Assembly: GCA_034620365.1 (NCBI GenBank)
Contig: JAQGEQ010000263.1
Coordinates: forward strand, 806,001 to 870,000
Length of the DNA: 64,000 bases
Reading direction: 5' to 3'
DNA from: Pegea sp. RAD2-039
Taxonomy: Eukaryota > Chordata > Thaliacea > Salpida > Salpidae
The notes beneath the pieces are model-generated. The model searched no databases and was not told where the DNA came from. It saw only the letters and a list, made by a program, of their open reading frames with translations. The stretch's first letter is position 1; every line of letters starts with the position of its first letter. Shown here one piece after another: positions 60,728 to 64,000 of the stretch. A program made the translations under genes and the position numbers.

Positions 60728-62708
60728 ATGGCTAAAGCAAGAATTTTGCAAAATACAAAAGCAAAATTGAACTATGCATCTGTAGTTCGTAGATGGAGAC
60801 GAAACAAACATAACCAAAAGATAAAGTTGCTGAAACAGGTACTAACACTTAATAATCAATTAAAATATTTCAAAATCTACTTTTACATCAAGGATATTTT
60901 GTTTACAAAACTTTTTCTGACAGTTTATAAAAATGGCAAAACTAGAAAAGCGAAACCTTTGGCGAAGAATTCAACTTCATGGTCGACTGTATTGAGCGAG
61001 TTGACGCAAAGCAACTCAAAAAAAGCTCCTATTAAGAAGAAGAAACAATCTAAAAAGGTACAAATAACTGAATTATTCTTATTTAAGCAATCATAAATTA
61101 GTTAATCGTTCATCCAGTCCAATTCTTTTAAACTCTACTGAGTTTTTAACTTAAATGAGTTTACAGAAGGTTTTGTATGAGTCTGCAAGCACAGTTGCTA
61201 TTTAAATTAGCCAGTTCAATCACATTTAAAATTTGTATTAATATTTATTATCAATTTTAAGTGTGCCCATAAACACCAGACTAAAACGTTGTTATAAATA
61301 GGATGAATTTTTCTATTGTTTATCATCTATCAAACTATTATTTTTATTATTTTTTGGAGAACTGACAAAGTCAGTTTGATTTTATTCAAAACTTCTCGTC
61401 TTTTTGTAACATAAAGAAGTTCTGAAAAGTTGTTCGTCGGATTTAAATATTTTATTAATATTTAAATCAACTTGACGCTGTCGTAAGCAAACTAATATGT
61501 AGAAGAAATCATTTGTTTGTTGCTTCATATTTAGGTTCTAGTTGTTTTTACGTCATCATGATACTTTAAAAACCACGTAATCTTATTTGTTTCCACTTAA
61601 TGATACCATGACAACATTATCTATTAAAAACCCTCCTTCGCATTTATTGTAATAAATAAGTTAATAATGCTTAGTTTGAAATCTAATCTTTTAAAAAAAA
61701 AGTTGAAAAACACTAGTACATGGTTTAATAGATCTACAAGTATTTGATATACATAATATTAGAAGCGTTTAACCCTGGAAAAAATATTTGTTAATAAGTT
61801 AAGTTGAAACTAATTAATATTTTTCTTATTACACAGCAAAAAAAGAATGGTAAAAATCTGACAGTCAGCAGAAATCCACAAAAAGAAGAAGATCGAAATG
61901 AAACGAGCAGTTTGTGTTCTTGGATTACATTGAAGAGTCAAAAAGAAGCAACAACCTCACCCAATTTGACTCTTCAACTAAACAAGTCACAACTGAGGAT
62001 AATCGACGAAATTAAAAAGAGTTGTGGAGTTTCAAGATTTGTATCTAAAGAAAAAAGAGATGAAGCTATTGAACCAAGCTCTGGTGGTAATAGTGTTTCA
62101 AAAAAAATACAAGAAGTAGTTTGTTGATTGAAAGTGAAAGCATGAAGAAGAAAGACATTAATGTAGAAATAAAGAAGAAGAATAAACGTAAATCTACTGT
62201 CGAAAAAACTGATGTTTCCACAAAGAAACTGCGACTAGATGCAAATCAAAACTTGTCGAAGAAATCTTCTTCAAAAGCTTCGGGTGAAAACAGTAAGCAA
62301 AAACCAAGTGACAAAAGTTCTTTGAAACGAAAAAGAAGAAGTTTTGAAGTAAGATCAAGTAAAAGTGGATCTTTCTTCACTAACCCTTCTTCGGTGTCAT
62401 CTGTGTCGATTTTTGCTCAAGAAGATTTTGACTTTTCACTGTACCATGTACTGCGTCAAGCTTTTGAAGAAGAACTAAAAGCTTGTGAAGAACGGACTGA
62501 AAAGTATGTTGCTGAGCAGGCCTTGATATTTGAACAAGGTCTTGATCAGGAGAAAGAATTGAATATTTTAGATTCAAACATTGGTGAAGTTCGAGTTGAG
62601 GGTGAAAGTCAAAAGCAAGAAAAAATGAAAAAAGTCCAGAAGCCATCTGAAGAGAAGCCAAAAGTGTCTTTCTGGAGATGGCTTCTTAATAAATTTTACG
62701 GAAAGTAA
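60728..62708 (+). pseudogene. Lys/Ser-rich gene, copy 2 with two frameshifts
   Basis: The exons align with copy 1: exon 1 60728-60838, exon 2 from about 60924, exon 3 from 61837 to the stop at 62706-62708. A one-base deletion near the start of exon 2 (ATGGCAAAACT against ATGGCAACAACT) makes the normal splice product run into an early stop. A second one-base loss near 62109 ends the exon 3 frame at 62127, after which an ATG at 62142 re-enters the original frame to the normal stop. Oddly, if intron 1 is kept, exon 1, intron and exon 2 form one open frame (to 61096). Splice sites and poly(A) signal region are preserved. A decaying paralogue is the simplest reading; two short proteins remain possible. 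Confidence 0.75.
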
Positions 62709-64000
62709 TTGATGCATAGTTGTAAACTGTTTTCGAGTCAGTTTGTAAACGTTTGTAGATACTGTTGTAAATAAAACGAAAAAATCAAACTTCGTATTTA
62801 CATTCATTTTAAAATAAACATTCTCAAAACTGTCAAGAAGTTACATCTTGATAGTACTTGTTAGGAGCTTTAAAAATGATCAGACTGATTAAACAAGATC
62901 AAATCTGATTTTGAGAGTATTATTTGTTTTCAACTTTCTTGTTTAGGTTGTTAGATGTTGAAAGTATTGTACATTGCTTTTAATAATATGTAAGCTTCTA
63001 ATATAAGATCGGCAAGAGGAAGAGTGTTGTTGTCTGAGAGATCAGATTTGTACCTTCTAACCGCGCGTCGCTTGTTTATATTTGCAAACAATATTATTGC
63101 GGACACAAATTCATTGAATCTTCAGTCAGAACGATATTTAATAAGCTTTGAAAGCAGTCATTATAGAACATCTGCTTCAGCAGATCGAAGAATCGTGAAC
63201 TGTAGTTGACCCAACAAAAGTAACCAAATTTAGAATTAATAAAATCAGACAAAGTAATAAAGTGCAACATCCCAAAAGTGGCTAGCCAGGTAGCGAAGGT
63301 TGTGAAGAGTTTGGAGAAATACTGTTAAGTCTGTGCTAAATGGGTTTATTGAAGCCAGAAAAATGAAAAATTCTGACAATATCAGTCGAAAAGATGGGTT
63401 CTTTGAGTACTATAACTACAAGAACGCTATGCTGATACAGTTGATTCATAACTGCATCTGCAAAGGTACAGAGATGTACAAAAGAAGGGTTGCGACAGTT
63501 CTCGTCGTAAAAGCTTTCTTTTTGTGAATCGTGTAAATATTGATTTAAATATAACAAAGAAATCAAACTGATTATTTCTGTTTTATTTAAGTGAGAGTAA
63601 TATTTATCTATAATTTATTTATGAGCAATACAACGTTTGATAATCTTATTCTGGTTGTTCCCATTCTACAGATTCAACAAAGTTTGTATTTTGTGAGTGT
63701 AGTTCCAATTATTTGCAACACAGCTTAAACAGGAGCAGTGAAATTAGAGATGAATTCCCACGATTTGATGCACAGGATGATTTAGAGGTAGCGTTAGAGG
63801 AACGTTCCAGATGCCACAAGTGAAAAAAGTAGTTCTCAAACTATACAACAGTAATCATAGTAATTAGTAATTACATAGAATGTTCATAATACAAAGGAGA
63901 AAAGAATTAAATGAATTGCCTACAATGTTAAGCAAGAATGTACTTCTGTAGTTGTTGGAATCGAACCTTGTTTGTGTACAACGTTGTGATGTTTGCACCC
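62709..64000. other. Duplicated downstream region of copy 2
   Basis: It matches 53239-54533 with few differences, including the G+C-richer patch with 61-76 codon frames (63024-63209, 63333-63566). Nothing further is recognised before the window ends. Confidence 0.5.

Larger units (their letters stand above)
60427..64000 (+). repeat. Direct segmental duplication, copy 2 (runs off the window)
   Basis: Counterpart of 50961-54533, as described for copy 1. The match is still intact at the last base, so the true right edge lies beyond the window. From 60275 to 60426 the flank matches 56481-56640 instead of copy 1. Confidence 0.95.

Overview
The window is nuclear DNA of an invertebrate animal. It is very AT-rich (roughly 28% GC by eye), has spliceosomal introns with GT..AG ends, AATAAA poly(A) signals, decayed non-LTR retrotransposons, and animal-type genes (C/EBP, Maf, SPIDR-like, AFG1L, importin-alpha, mu-like GST, a CUB membrane protein). 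Nothing looks bacterial: no operons, CRISPR arrays or prokaryotic elements. The taxon cannot be fixed from the window. In all eight protein genes a splice-acceptor-like AG lies only 7-40 nt before the ATG. This fits either 5'-UTR introns or spliced-leader trans-splicing, as in tunicates or hydrozoans.

Layout. 0.5-1.5 kb: intronless C/EBP bZIP gene (+). 2.5-6.7 kb: a gene of about 18 exons (-) that I assign to SPIDR, convergent with C/EBP and carrying a 13-bp minisatellite in one intron. 9.3 kb: truncated LINE 3' tail. 9.9-10.6 kb: intronless mu-like GST (+). 12.2-16.4 kb: CUB-domain/Thr-rich/transmembrane gene (-) with a GC-rich exon at or beyond its 3' end and a CpG-rich CRE/NRF1-like promoter. 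17-22 kb: non-coding, with one miRNA-like hairpin. 22.6-24.6 kb: AFG1L-type mitochondrial AAA ATPase (-), 8 exons. 29.1-32.5 kb: complete 13-exon importin-alpha (+), with a 14-bp minisatellite in intron 5 and 48-62 nt introns after it. 37.6-37.9 kb: a C2H2 zinc-finger remnant. 41.7-43.3 kb: three-exon Maf gene (-). 49 kb: LINE C-terminal fragment.

51-64 kb: a recent segmental duplication. Its unit carries a three-exon gene for an unrecognised 370-aa Lys/Ser-rich protein. Copy 1 (51261-53238) is intact. Copy 2 (60728-62708) has two frameshifts. Between them lie a highly similar inverted partial copy, a partial copy followed by a foldback, and a 5'-truncated, mutated LINE. The inverted copy could pair with transcripts of either gene copy.

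TGACGTCA (CRE/bZIP site) occurs 19 times, about 0.4 expected, mostly as TGACGTCATC. It lies in promoters, short introns and some exons. Two bZIP genes lie in the same window, but a link is only conjecture.
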